Part shown: positions 7,552-16,649 of the stretch, in pieces
How positions within the stretch are numbered: the first letter of the stretch is position 1
How the letters are laid out: each line of letters begins with the position of its first letter
NCBI RefSeq assembly: GCF_900129345.1
Contig: NZ_FQVK01000008.1
Location: 1-64,000 of the forward strand
Length of the DNA: 64,000 nt
Direction: 5' to 3'
Source of the DNA: Ruegeria intermedia
GTDB taxonomy: Bacteria > Pseudomonadota > Alphaproteobacteria > Rhodobacterales > Rhodobacteraceae
Notes under the pieces: generated by a model
The model's input: the letters and a program-made list of their open reading frames with translations, nothing else
What the model was told of the DNA's origin: nothing
Databases searched by the model: none
Position numbers and translations under genes: made by a program

Positions 7552-9012
7552 ATGGGGATTTCAGTTGACACCTTCTTTCTGAAGCCGGACGGGCAAGGCA
7601 CGCTGCAGGCGCAGATCCAGCAGATGATCGCCGAAGGCATCCTGTCGGGGCGGTTTCACGTGGGCGAAAAGCTGCCCTCGTCGCGCAAGCTGGCCGCGCA
7701 TCTGGGCGTCAGCCGCATCACCGTGACGCTGGCCTATACCGAGCTGCTGGCGAATGACTATCTGACGGCCCGGGGGCGGTCGGGTTATTATGTATCCGAG
7801 AACGCTCCGGTGCCGCCGAAATACACGCCCGTCCGGCGCAGCACCGAGACCGTCGACTGGGACAGGGCGCTGGCCCGCCGGTTTTCGGACGGTGACGTTC
7901 TGACCAAACCGCAGGACTGGCGGGACTACCGCTATCCGTTCATCTACGGTCAGCCCGACCGCACCCTGTTCGACCATGCCAACTGGCGGCTGTGCGCGGT
8001 GCGGGCGCTGGGGCACAAGGATTTCGATTCCCTGACCGGCGACTATGTGGATCAGGACGACCCGCTGCTGGTCGAATTCATCGCCCGCCACACGCTGCCG
8101 CGCCGTGGCATCGCGGCCCGGCCCGAGGAAATCCTGATTACGCTGGGCGCGCAGAACGCGCTGTGGCTGACCTCGCGCATCCTTCTGGGACACGGGCGCA
8201 AGGCGGCGATCGAAGACCCCAGCTATTACGCGCTGCATGAGCTGCTGCGCTGCTCGGATGCCACCATGACGGCGCTGCGCGTCGATCAGGACGGGCTGCC
8301 GCCCGACGCCATTCCCGATGACACCGATGTCATCTACACCACGCCCAGCCACCAATGCCCCACCACGGCAACGATGCCCGTGGCCCGGCGCCACGACCTG
8401 CTGGAACGCGCCCGCGCGCTGGACGCGATGATCGTCGAAGACGACTATGAATTCGAGATGGCCTTTCTGGGCGCCCCGTCTCCGGCGCTCAAGTCCTTGG
8501 ACAGGGACGGCCGCGTGATCTATGTCGGCAGTTTCTCCAAATCGCTGTTTCCGGGCCTGCGGCTGGGCTACATGGTCGGGTCCGAGGCCTTCATCCGCGA
8601 GGCGCGTGCCCTTCGGTCGCTGGTATTCCGGCATCCGCCAGGCCACATCCAACGCACCGCGGCCTATTTCCTGTCGCTTGGCCACTATGACGCCCAGATC
8701 CGCCGTATGTCCAAGGCCCTGCTGCAGCGCCGCCAGACCATGGAAGAGGCCATCGAGCGGCACGGGCTGACCGTCGCCGGGCGCGGGGTGTTCGGCGGTT
8801 CGTCGATGTGGATGCGGGCCCCCGACCATGTCGATACCGCCGAACTGGCGCGGCAGTTGCAGAAGCAGGGCGTTCACATCGAACCCGGAGCGCCGTTTTT
8901 TTCCGACCCGCACCGTCCGCGTAACTTCTACAGGCTGGGGTACTCCTCGATTTCGTCCGACCGCATCCCCGACGGAATCGCCAGGATCGCCGAGGCCATT
9001 CAGGCAAGCTGA
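7552..9012 (+). CDS. tauR: TauR-like MocR/GntR regulator of sulfonate catabolism
   Basis: This 486-residue fusion has an N-terminal GntR winged helix (about residues 10-80, LPSSRKLAAHLGVSRITVTL). It is joined to an aminotransferase fold-type I domain with the PLP-lysine at Lys330 in SFSKSLFPGLRLGY. This MocR architecture, combined with the position directly before xsc, points to TauR, the taurine-responsive activator described in Rhodobacter capsulatus. CTGGACYTAA-type repeats, the known TauR site, occur upstream of both this gene and xsc. The effector (taurine-PLP or another sulfonate amine) is inferred. No tpa or tauABC is nearby, so it may be a paralogue dedicated to xsc. Confidence 0.82.
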   Translation: MGISVDTFFLKPDGQGTLQAQIQQMIAEGILSGRFHVGEKLPSSRKLAAHLGVSRITVTLAYTELLANDYLTARGRSGYYVSENAPVPPKYTPVRRSTETVDWDRALARRFSDGDVLTKPQDWRDYRYPFIYGQPDRTLFDHANWRLCAVRALGHKDFDSLTGDYVDQDDPLLVEFIARHTLPRRGIAARPEEILITLGAQNALWLTSRILLGHGRKAAIEDPSYYALHELLRCSDATMTALRVDQDGLPPDAIPDDTDVIYTTPSHQCPTTATMPVARRHDLLERARALDAMIVEDDYEFEMAFLGAPSPALKSLDRDGRVIYVGSFSKSLFPGLRLGYMVGSEAFIREARALRSLVFRHPPGHIQRTAAYFLSLGHYDAQIRRMSKALLQRRQTMEEAIERHGLTVAGRGVFGGSSMWMRAPDHVDTAELARQLQKQGVHIEPGAPFFSDPHRPRNFYRLGYSSISSDRIPDGIARIAEAIQAS

Positions 9013-9019
9013 CCACCCT

Positions 9020-9052
9020 CTGGACCTAAGCCGATTTCCCGACTGGCCCTAA
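9020..9052 (+). promoter_or_regulatory. TauR-type operator repeats upstream of xsc
   Basis: CTGGACCTAA (9020-9029) and CTGGCCCTAA (9043-9052) are direct repeats 23 bp apart start to start, about 85 bp before the xsc ATG. The first matches the published TauR repeat CTGGACYTAA exactly and the second differs at one base. The spacing of about two helical turns fits a dimer binding one face of the DNA. Confidence 0.78.
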
Positions 9053-9136
9053 CCCGGTGGCCGGCATTGCGCCAAAACCTAAGGCGACCCAGGCGTCGCG
9101 CCTGCCTGTTTTCACCCCTGTTCGGAGATCGCCCAG

Positions 9137-10915
9137 ATGAAAATGACCACGGAAGAGGCCTTTGTAAAAACCCTTCAGATGCACGGGATCGAACATGCGT
9201 TCGGAATCATCGGCTCGGCCATGATGCCGATCTCGGACCTGTTCCCCAAGGCCGGGATCATGTTCTGGGACTGTGCCCACGAAGGATCGGCCGGCATGAT
9301 GGCCGACGGCTACACCCGCGCCACCGGAAAGATGTCGATGATGATCGCCCAGAACGGCCCCGGCATCACCAACTTCGTCACCGCCGTGAAGACCGCCTAT
9401 TGGAACCACACGCCGCTGCTGCTGGTCACCCCGCAGGCGGCAAACAAGACCATCGGTCAGGGTGGGTTCCAGGAAGTCGAGCAGATGAAGCTGTTCGAGG
9501 ACATGGTCGCCTATCAGGAAGAGGTCCGAGACCCGTCCCGCGTGGCCGAGGTTCTGAACCGCGTGATCATGAAGGCCAAACGCGCCAGCGCCCCGGCCCA
9601 GATCAACATCCCGCGTGATTTCTGGACCCAGGTGATCGACATCGAACTGCCCGCCATCGTCGAGTTCGAGCGCCCCTCGGGCGGTGAAACCGCCGTGGCG
9701 CAGGCGGCCGAGCTGCTGTCGAACGCCAAGAACCCCGTTATCCTGAACGGCGCCGGCGTGGTGCTGTCCAAGGGCGGGATCGAGGCCTCGAAGGCGCTGG
9801 CCGAGCGTCTGGATGCGCCGGTCTGCGTCGGTTATCAGCACAACGACGCCTTCCCCGGCAGCCACCCTCTGTTCGCCGGCCCGCTGGGCTACAACGGGTC
9901 CAAGGCGGCGATGGAACTGATCAAGGAGGCCGACGTGGTGCTGTGCCTCGGCACCCGCCTGAACCCGTTCTCGACCCTGCCGGGCTATGGCATGGAATAC
10001 TGGCCGGCTGACGCCAAGATCATCCAGGTCGACATCAACCCCGACCGGATCGGCCTGACCAAGAAGGTCACCGTGGGCATCGTGGGTGACGCGGCCAAGG
10101 TGGCGACCGGCATCCTGAACCAGCTGAGCGATACCGCGGGCGACGACGGCCGCGAGGCGCGCAAGGCGAAGATCGCCGAGACCAAGTCGCGTTGGGCCCA
10201 GCAACTCAGCAGCATGGACCACGAGGACGACGACCCGGGCACCACCTGGAACGAGCGCGCGCGCGCCGCCAAGCCCGACTGGATGAGCCCCCGCATGGCC
10301 TGGCGCGCCATTCAGGCCGCGCTGCCGAAAGAGGCGATCATCAGTTCGGACATCGGCAACAACTGCGCCATCGGCAACGCCTATCCGTCCTTCGAGGCGG
10401 GCCGCAAATACCTGGCACCCGGCCTGTTCGGGCCTTGTGGGTATGGCCTGCCGGCCATCGTCGGCGCCAAGATCGGCTGTCCGGACGTGCCGGTCGTGGG
10501 CTTTGCCGGTGACGGCGCCTTCGGCATCGCGGTGAACGAACTGACCGCGATCGGCCGCGAGGAATGGCCTGCCATCACCCAGATCGTGTTCCGCAACTAT
10601 CAGTGGGGCGCGGAAAAGCGCAACTCGACCCTGTGGTTCGACGACAATTTCGTGGGCACCGAACTGGACACCGACGTCTCCTATGCCGGCATCGCGCAAG
10701 CCTGTGGCCTGAAGGGCGTGGTGGCCCGCACCATGGACGAACTGACCGCGGCGCTGGCGCAGGCGATCGAAGATCAGAAAAACGGCATCACCACCCTGAT
10801 CGAAGCCCTGATCAACCAGGAACTGGGCGAACCGTTCCGCCGCGACGCGATGAAAAAGCCGGTGGCGGTGGCCGGCATCAGCCGCGACGACATGCGGCCG
10901 CAGACCGGCGCCTGA
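9137..10915 (+). CDS. xsc: Sulfoacetaldehyde acetyltransferase Xsc
   Basis: This 592-residue thiamine-diphosphate enzyme converts sulfoacetaldehyde plus phosphate to acetyl phosphate and sulfite. The N-terminal PYR domain has the catalytic Glu in CAHEGSAGM, the central domain spans about 190-330, and the C-terminal domain carries the ThDP motif GDGAFGIAVNEL. The opening MKMTTEEAFVKTLQMHGIEH and the segment IGSAMMPISDLFPKAGI are characteristic of Xsc rather than acetolactate synthase, and the length fits. TauR-type repeats precede it and sulfite dehydrogenase genes follow. The usual tpa and pta partners are not adjacent, so acetyl phosphate must be handled by genes elsewhere. Confidence 0.95.
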   Translation: MKMTTEEAFVKTLQMHGIEHAFGIIGSAMMPISDLFPKAGIMFWDCAHEGSAGMMADGYTRATGKMSMMIAQNGPGITNFVTAVKTAYWNHTPLLLVTPQAANKTIGQGGFQEVEQMKLFEDMVAYQEEVRDPSRVAEVLNRVIMKAKRASAPAQINIPRDFWTQVIDIELPAIVEFERPSGGETAVAQAAELLSNAKNPVILNGAGVVLSKGGIEASKALAERLDAPVCVGYQHNDAFPGSHPLFAGPLGYNGSKAAMELIKEADVVLCLGTRLNPFSTLPGYGMEYWPADAKIIQVDINPDRIGLTKKVTVGIVGDAAKVATGILNQLSDTAGDDGREARKAKIAETKSRWAQQLSSMDHEDDDPGTTWNERARAAKPDWMSPRMAWRAIQAALPKEAIISSDIGNNCAIGNAYPSFEAGRKYLAPGLFGPCGYGLPAIVGAKIGCPDVPVVGFAGDGAFGIAVNELTAIGREEWPAITQIVFRNYQWGAEKRNSTLWFDDNFVGTELDTDVSYAGIAQACGLKGVVARTMDELTAALAQAIEDQKNGITTLIEALINQELGEPFRRDAMKKPVAVAGISRDDMRPQTGA

Positions 10916-10937
10916 CGCGACCGGTCGCCTGAAACCT

Positions 10938-10966
10938 GATCATCGCCCGGGCCACGGGCGGTGATC
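10938..10966 (+). terminator. Strong hairpin between xsc and soeA
   Basis: GATCATCGCCCG (10938-10949) pairs with CGGGCGGTGATC (10955-10966) in a 12-bp stem containing one G-T pair and a 5-base loop. No T-run follows. It begins 23 bp after the xsc stop and probably protects the 3' end or partially attenuates read-through into soeABC rather than being a complete intrinsic terminator. Confidence 0.6.
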
Positions 10967-11088
10967 CGCATGTTGACGCACCGGCCCGAACGACGCAAGC
11001 CTCTGGATCGGGACGGGAAATTGCCTAGAGTAGCGCCAAGACAGAACCGCCCGCGAGAAATTGGCGGCCATGAGCCACAGGGAAACAC

Positions 11089-13902
11089 ATGAGCCAACCA
11101 AATCTGGATACGTCACCCGAAGTTTCGGACGAGGTCCGCAAGACCACCTGCTACATGTGCGCCTGCCGCTGCGGGATCAACGTGCACCTCAAGGATGGCA
11201 AGGTCGCCTATATCGAGGGCAACCGCGACCACCCCGTGAACAAGGGCGTGCTCTGCGCCAAGGGCAGCGCGGGGATCATGCAGGTGAACGCCCCGTCCCG
11301 GCTGCGCAAACCGCTGCGTCGCGTCGGGCCGCGTGGCTCGGGTGAATTCCGCGAAATCGAGTGGGACGAGGCGATCAGCACCGCCGTCGGCTGGCTGCAC
11401 GAATTGCACGAAACCGCCCCTCAGAAACTGGCGTTCTTCACGGGGCGCGACCAAAGCCAAAGCTTCACCTCGTTCTGGGCCCAGAATTTCGGCACTCCGA
11501 ACTATGCCGCGCATGGCGGGTTCTGTTCGGTCAACATGGCGGCAGGCGGCATCTATACGATGGGGGGGGCTTTCTGGGAATTCGGACAGCCCGATTGGGA
11601 CCATACCAAGCTGTTCATGCTGTTCGGAGTGGCCGAGGACCACGACAGCAACCCCATCAAGATGGGGATCGGCAAGATTAAGGCGCGCGGCGCTCGCGTG
11701 ATCGGCGTGAACCCCGTCCGCTCGGGGTACAATGCGGTTGCCGACGACTGGGTGGGGATAACTCCGGGCACCGACGGGCTTTTCATCCTGTCGCTGATCC
11801 ATGTGCTGATGAAAGCCGGCAAGATCGATTTGGACTATCTCAGCCGCTATACCAACGCGCCGGTTCTGGTGAATGCCCAGGAAGGCCCCGAACAGGGTCT
11901 GTTCCTGCGCGACCCCGACGGCAAGCCGCTGGTGATCGACCGCGTCACCGGGCAGCCGGCGGCATTCGACACACCCGGCGTGCGCCCCGACCTGTCGGCG
12001 CAATACACACGCGACGGCGTCACCCACAGGCCGGTGTTCCACCTCATGGCCGAACGGTACCTCAGCGATGAATATGCGCCGGAAACCGTCGCCGACACCT
12101 GCGGCATCCCGGCCCAACGCATCCGGGCCATCGCCGCCGAACTGGCCCGCGTCGCCTTTGACGAGGCGTTCGAGCTGGACCAGGAATGGACCGACTTCCG
12201 AGGCGAGACGCACAGCAAAATGGTGGGGCGGCCGGTCAGTTTCCATGCCATGCGCGGCATTTCGGCCCATGCCAACGGGTTTCAGACCTGCCGCGCGCTG
12301 CACAGCCTGCAGATCCTGCTAGGCACGGTCGAGGTTCCCGGCGGCTTCCGGTTCAAACCGCCCTATCCCAAACCCGTCGAGGCCCACCCCACACCGCATG
12401 GTGATCGCCGCCCCGGCCGACCGCTGGATGGTCCGCATCTCGGCTTTCCCCGCGGCCCCGAGGATCTTCTGCTGGACGACTGCGGCACGCCGCAGCGCAT
12501 CGACAAGGCCTTCACCTGGGAAAATCCGATGTCGGCCCACGGGCTGATGCACATGGTGATCTCGAATGCGGCGGCGGGCGATCCCTACAAGATCGACACG
12601 TTGTTCATGTACATGGCGAACATGTCGTGGAACTCGACCATGAACACCAGCGGCGTGATCGAGATGCTGACCCGCCGGAACGAAGACGGCAAATATGCCA
12701 TCCCGCGCATCATCTATTCCGACGCCTATTCCTCGGAAATGGTGGCTTATGCCGACCTGATCCTGCCCGACACCACATATCTCGAGCGTCACGACTGCAT
12801 TTCGCTGCTCGACCGCCCGATCTGCGAGGCCGACGCCGCCGCCGACGCGATCCGCTGGCCGGTCATTGAACCCGACCGCGACGTGCGTGGCTTTCAATCG
12901 GTTCTGATCGAACTGGCCAACCGCATGAAACTGCCGGGCTTCACCAACGCGGATGGAAGCCCGAAATGGACCGACTATGCCGACTACATGGTCAACCACC
13001 AGCGCAAACCGGGCATCGGCCCGCTGGCCGGCTTCCGCGGTGCCGATGGCTCGCAGGTCGGGCGCGGCGACGTGAACCCCGACCAACTGAACCGCTACAT
13101 CGAAAACGGTGGGTTCTTCGTCGAACACATTCCCGATGCGGCGCTCTACTACAAACCCTGGAACACGGCGTATCAGGACTGGGCGGTGGGAATGGGCCTG
13201 TATGACAGCCCGCAACCCTACCTGTTCCAACTCTATTCCGAGCCGATGCGCAAATTCCAGCTGGCTGCCGAAGGCCACGGCGACCGCCAGCCGCCCGACC
13301 ACCTGCGCGACCGGATCAGACACAAGATGGATCCACTGCCCATCTGGTATGAAACCGACCAGACCGGAAACGAGGGCTACAGCATCAACGCCCTGACCCA
13401 GCGCCCGATGGCCATGTATCACAGCTGGGGCAGCCAGAACGCGTGGCTGCGCCAACTGCATGGGCGCAACCCGCTTTACGTCCCGACCAAACTGATGCGA
13501 GAGCACGGGCTGAAAGACGGCGACTGGGCCCGCGTCACCTCCCCACACGGCGAAATCGTCGTGCCGGTCAAGGAGATGGCCGCGCTCAACGAAAACACCG
13601 TCTGGACATGGAACGCCATCGGCAAACGCAAGGGCGCCTGGGCCCTGCAGCCCGACGCGCCCGAGGCAACCAAGGGCTTCCTGCTCAACCACCTGATCCA
13701 CGAACTGCTGCCCCCCAAGGGCGACGGCCTGCGCTGGGCCAATTCCGACCCGATCACGGGGCAGGCCGCCTGGTTCGACCTGAAGGTCAAGATCGAAAAA
13801 GCCGAAGCACCGGCAGACGCCCAAAGCCAACCGGATTTCCCGCCAATCAAATCTCCGGTCTGCACCGGCCCCAGGGATCTCGCGTGGAAGGTCGGCAAAT
13901 GA
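11089..13902 (+). CDS. soeA: SoeA, molybdopterin subunit of cytoplasmic sulfite dehydrogenase
   Basis: This 937-residue protein belongs to the DMSO-reductase/complex-iron-sulfur family. The N-terminal 4Fe-4S site is CYMCACRC (Cys21, Cys24, Cys28) with a fourth Cys in VLCAKG. The molybdenum-ligand region follows (HGGFCSVNMAAGG), and the C-terminal dinucleotide-binding domain includes the NPLYVPTKLMREHGLKDGDW segment. There is no twin-arginine signal, so it should act in the cytoplasm, as reported for SoeABC and unlike SorAB. With SoeB and SoeC it oxidises sulfite to sulfate and passes electrons to quinone. Its position after xsc fits removal of sulfite from sulfonates. A related polysulfide or tetrathionate reductase is less likely given the context. 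Confidence 0.88.
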   Translation: MSQPNLDTSPEVSDEVRKTTCYMCACRCGINVHLKDGKVAYIEGNRDHPVNKGVLCAKGSAGIMQVNAPSRLRKPLRRVGPRGSGEFREIEWDEAISTAVGWLHELHETAPQKLAFFTGRDQSQSFTSFWAQNFGTPNYAAHGGFCSVNMAAGGIYTMGGAFWEFGQPDWDHTKLFMLFGVAEDHDSNPIKMGIGKIKARGARVIGVNPVRSGYNAVADDWVGITPGTDGLFILSLIHVLMKAGKIDLDYLSRYTNAPVLVNAQEGPEQGLFLRDPDGKPLVIDRVTGQPAAFDTPGVRPDLSAQYTRDGVTHRPVFHLMAERYLSDEYAPETVADTCGIPAQRIRAIAAELARVAFDEAFELDQEWTDFRGETHSKMVGRPVSFHAMRGISAHANGFQTCRALHSLQILLGTVEVPGGFRFKPPYPKPVEAHPTPHGDRRPGRPLDGPHLGFPRGPEDLLLDDCGTPQRIDKAFTWENPMSAHGLMHMVISNAAAGDPYKIDTLFMYMANMSWNSTMNTSGVIEMLTRRNEDGKYAIPRIIYSDAYSSEMVAYADLILPDTTYLERHDCISLLDRPICEADAAADAIRWPVIEPDRDVRGFQSVLIELANRMKLPGFTNADGSPKWTDYADYMVNHQRKPGIGPLAGFRGADGSQVGRGDVNPDQLNRYIENGGFFVEHIPDAALYYKPWNTAYQDWAVGMGLYDSPQPYLFQLYSEPMRKFQLAAEGHGDRQPPDHLRDRIRHKMDPLPIWYETDQTGNEGYSINALTQRPMAMYHSWGSQNAWLRQLHGRNPLYVPTKLMREHGLKDGDWARVTSPHGEIVVPVKEMAALNENTVWTWNAIGKRKGAWALQPDAPEATKGFLLNHLIHELLPPKGDGLRWANSDPITGQAAWFDLKVKIEKAEAPADAQSQPDFPPIKSPVCTGPRDLAWKVGK

Positions 13903-13913
13903 CCCTGCCCCAT

Positions 13914-13982
13914 CCTTCATCTGGCCCGAAATATCCCGGGGGTGAATTGAGCCGCCAGGCTCAAGAGGGGGCTGGCCCCCTC
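13914..13982 (+). repeat. Modular palindromic repeat, copy 1 (between soeA and soeB)
   Basis: The element has three parts. The first is an arm CTTCATCTGG...AAATATCCCGG (13915-13940). The second is a perfect hairpin TTGAGCC-GCCA-GGCTCAA (13947-13964). The third is a perfect hairpin GAGGGGGC-TG-GCCCCCTC (13965-13982). The same arm and hairpin order recurs at 26536-26594. It fills most of the 112-bp gap inside the soe operon. Confidence 0.82.
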
Positions 13983-14014
13983 ACTTCCCCCGGCCCGGAA
14001 CACGAGCAGACGCC

Positions 14015-14764
14015 ATGACCCAACTCCCCAATTCCACCGAACGAAAGATGGGCCTGGTCATCGACCTGGATACCTGCGTCGGCTGCCACGCCTGCGTGAT
14101 CTCCTGCAAGGGCTGGAACACCGAGAACTACGGTGCCCCCCTGTCCGATCAGGACGCCTATGGCGCCAACCCCTCGGGCACCTTCCTCAACCGCGTGCAC
14201 GCCTACGAGGTGCAGCCGCCCGAAGGCGCCGCCCAGCTGATCCATTTCCCCAAATCCTGCCTGCATTGCGAGGATGCCCCCTGCGTCACCGTCTGCCCCA
14301 CCGGTGCCAGCTACAAGCGGGTCGAGGACGGGATCGTGCTGGTCAATGAAAGCGACTGCATCGGCTGCGGTCTGTGCGCCTGGGCCTGCCCCTATGGCGC
14401 GCGCGAACTGGACGCCGCAGCAGGCGTGATGAAGAAATGTACCCAGTGCGTCGATCGCATCTACAACGACAACCTGCCCGAAGAAGACCGCGTTCCCGCC
14501 TGCGTGCGGACCTGCCCCGCAGGCGCCCGCCATTTCGGCGACCTGGGCGACCCCGACAGCGCGGTCAGCCAACTGGTGGACGAACGCGGCGGCATGGACT
14601 TGATGCCCGAAATGGGCACCAAACCCGTCAACAAATACCTGCCACCCCGCCCCAAGGATACGGTCGAAGAGCAAATCGACATCCTGGCGCCCCTGCTGGC
14701 GCCGGTCGCCGAAGAACCCAAAGGCTTCCTTGGCTGGTTGGACAAGGCATTGGAGAAGCTCTGA
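14015..14764 (+). CDS. soeB: SoeB, four-cluster ferredoxin subunit of sulfite dehydrogenase
   Basis: This 249-residue DmsB/PsrB-like protein has four cysteine groups: DTCVGCHACVISC near residue 15, CLHCEDAPCVTVCP near 85, CIGCGLCAWACP near 118, and CTQCVDR joined to CVRTCP near 145-170. These bind four 4Fe-4S clusters that wire the molybdenum site of SoeA to the membrane subunit SoeC. It lies 112 bp after soeA, separated by a palindromic repeat, and one base before soeC. The C-terminal 60 residues are a family-variable tail. No export signal is present, in keeping with a cytoplasm-facing complex. Confidence 0.9.
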   Translation: MTQLPNSTERKMGLVIDLDTCVGCHACVISCKGWNTENYGAPLSDQDAYGANPSGTFLNRVHAYEVQPPEGAAQLIHFPKSCLHCEDAPCVTVCPTGASYKRVEDGIVLVNESDCIGCGLCAWACPYGARELDAAAGVMKKCTQCVDRIYNDNLPEEDRVPACVRTCPAGARHFGDLGDPDSAVSQLVDERGGMDLMPEMGTKPVNKYLPPRPKDTVEEQIDILAPLLAPVAEEPKGFLGWLDKALEKL

Positions 14765-14765
14765 C

Positions 14766-15638
14766 ATGCATCCCGCACCTTCCGTCATTCTGTTCACAAC
14801 CCTGTCGGGGCTGGGCTTCGGCCTGTTGTTCTTTCTGGGCCTGGGTCTGCCGGATGTGTCCGGCTGGGTGGCGTTCGTGTTCTTCGCCATCGCCTATGCG
14901 CTGGCGGTGGGCGGGCTTCTGGCCTCGACCTTTCACCTGGGCCACCCCGAACGCGCGCTCAAGGCGTTCACCCAATGGAAGACCAGCTGGCTCAGCCGCG
15001 AGGGCTGGTGCGCGGTTCTGGCCCTGATGGTCATGGGGATTTACGCCATCGGCGTGATTTTCCTCGGCCAGCGTTGGGCCGGGCCGGGCCTGCTGGGATC
15101 GCTGCTGTCGCTGGCGACCGTATTCACGACCTCGATGATCTACACGCAGCTCAAGACGATCCCGCGCTGGAACATGAAGCTGACCCCGGCCATGTTTCTC
15201 AGCTTCAGCCTGGCGGGCGGGGCGCTTCTGGCGGGGCAGACGGCGCTGGCCATTCCGCTGCTGCTGATCGCGGCCCTGATCCAGATCCTGTACTGGCGTC
15301 AGGGCGACCGGGCTTTCGCGAACGCGGGCACCACGCTCGCCACGGCCACCGGTCTGGGCGACCGCGGCACCGTGCGCGCCTTCGAGCCGCCGCATACGGG
15401 CACCAACTATCTGCTGCGGGAATTCGTGCACGTCGTCGGGCGCAAACATGCCGAAAAACTGCGGGTGATTTCCTTCGGCCTAGCCTTCGTTCTGCCCGTG
15501 CTGCTGCTGGTGCAGCCGTTCAACCACCTGTTCGCCGCGCTGGCGGTGCTGTCGCACCTGGTCGGCGTCGCTGCTTCGCGATGGCTGTTCTTCGCCCAGG
15601 CCGAGCACGTGGTCGGCCTGTACTACGGCAAGCGCTGA
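14766..15638 (+). CDS. soeC: SoeC, DmsC-like membrane anchor of sulfite dehydrogenase
   Basis: This 290-residue protein has eight hydrophobic segments and resembles DmsC anchors: FHLGHPERALKAFTQWKTSWLSREGW near residue 60 and FVHVVGRKHAEKLR near 225 are typical. It fixes SoeAB to the inner face of the membrane and passes electrons to the quinone pool. The ATG at 14766 is one base after the soeB stop, so translation is coupled. It completes the xsc-soeABC run, converging on dapA with a 42-bp gap and no obvious T-run terminator. Confidence 0.88.
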   Translation: MHPAPSVILFTTLSGLGFGLLFFLGLGLPDVSGWVAFVFFAIAYALAVGGLLASTFHLGHPERALKAFTQWKTSWLSREGWCAVLALMVMGIYAIGVIFLGQRWAGPGLLGSLLSLATVFTTSMIYTQLKTIPRWNMKLTPAMFLSFSLAGGALLAGQTALAIPLLLIAALIQILYWRQGDRAFANAGTTLATATGLGDRGTVRAFEPPHTGTNYLLREFVHVVGRKHAEKLRVISFGLAFVLPVLLLVQPFNHLFAALAVLSHLVGVAASRWLFFAQAEHVVGLYYGKR

Positions 15639-15680
15639 CCAGAGATTCCCGAGGCAGGCGGGCAGATCGCCCGCGCCGGA

Positions 15681-16553
15681 TCAGAGAAGGCCCGCGTGAC
15701 GCATCGCCGCGTCGATGGCCAGCTTCGTGCCGTCCTCCAGCGTCGTCAGCGGCGAGCGTACCTCTTCCGAGCACAGGCCCAGCTTGCTGAGCGCATATTT
15801 GGCCCCGACGAGGCCCGGTTCGATGAAGATCGCCTCGTGCAGCGGCATCAGGCGGTCCTGGTACTCCAGCGCCGTGGCGTAATCGCCGGCCAGTGTCGCC
15901 TGCTGGAACTCGGCACACAGTTTCGGCGCCACGTTCGCCGTGACCGAGATGCAGCCGACCCCGCCATGGGCGTTGAAGCCCAGCGCCGTCGCGTCCTCGC
16001 CGGACAGTTGGATGAAATCGGTACCGCAGGTGGCGCGCTGCTGGCTGACCCGGGCCAGATCGCCGGTGGCGTCCTTGACCCCGACGATCCGCGGCAGCTG
16101 GGCCAGTTCACCCATCGTCTGCGGGGTCATGTCGATGACCGACCGGCCGGGGATGTTGTAGATGATGATCGGAATGTCGGCGCAGTCGTGCAGGGCGCGG
16201 AAATGGGTCAACAGCCCCCGTTGGGTGGGCTTGTTGTAATAGGGCGTCACGACCAAGGCGGCATCGGCGCCGACCTTCTGCGCGAATCGTACGAAGCGGA
16301 TCGCCTCGACCGTGTTGTTCGACCCGGCCCCCGCGATCACCGGCACGCGCCCCGCGGCGGCCTTGACCACCTCGGCCACCACGGTTTCGTGTTCCTCGTG
16401 GCTCAGCGTCGGGCTTTCGCCCGTGGTGCCAACTGGCACCAGCCCGGTCGAGCCCTCCTGAATCTGCCACTCCACCAGACGTTTGAGCGTATCCAGGTCC
16501 AACTCGCCGTTGCGGAACGGGGTGACGAGTGCTGGCATCGAGCCTTTGAACAT
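15681..16553 (-). CDS. dapA: 4-Hydroxy-tetrahydrodipicolinate synthase
   Basis: This 290-residue TIM-barrel enzyme condenses pyruvate with aspartate semialdehyde in lysine and diaminopimelate synthesis. The key residues are in place: Lys160 (Schiff base, VGVKDATGD), Tyr132 (IIIYNIPGR), Thr43-Thr44 (GTTGES) and Arg137. The length is standard. The start at 16553 (MFKGSMPAL) is preceded by AAGGAG seven bases upstream; the longer upstream frame lacks conservation. It is divergent from the lytic transglycosylase gene, an arrangement that pairs a peptidoglycan-precursor enzyme with a peptidoglycan-cleaving one. Confidence 0.95.
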   Translation of the reverse strand: MFKGSMPALVTPFRNGELDLDTLKRLVEWQIQEGSTGLVPVGTTGESPTLSHEEHETVVAEVVKAAAGRVPVIAGAGSNNTVEAIRFVRFAQKVGADAALVVTPYYNKPTQRGLLTHFRALHDCADIPIIIYNIPGRSVIDMTPQTMGELAQLPRIVGVKDATGDLARVSQQRATCGTDFIQLSGEDATALGFNAHGGVGCISVTANVAPKLCAEFQQATLAGDYATALEYQDRLMPLHEAIFIEPGLVGAKYALSKLGLCSEEVRSPLTTLEDGTKLAIDAAMRHAGLL

Positions 16554-16649
16554 GAAACGCTCCTTGAGGTGCATATGTCTGTATTCACGCCGCTGGCCCC
16601 CGAAACGGGGTTTCCGGAGTTGATCCCGGCGGCGCAAGGTTTATCCTGA

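Noticed and set aside
9026-10699. Minus-strand open frame of 557 codons opposite xsc
   Set aside because: It is composed of the repetitive G, A, R and H patterns of an antisense frame in a GC-rich gene, shows no domain, and the plus strand encodes a complete Xsc.
12319-13920. Minus-strand frame of 533 codons opposite soeA
   Set aside because: It is the antisense shadow of a strongly coding gene with all SoeA motifs; no independent family signature or ribosome site was seen.
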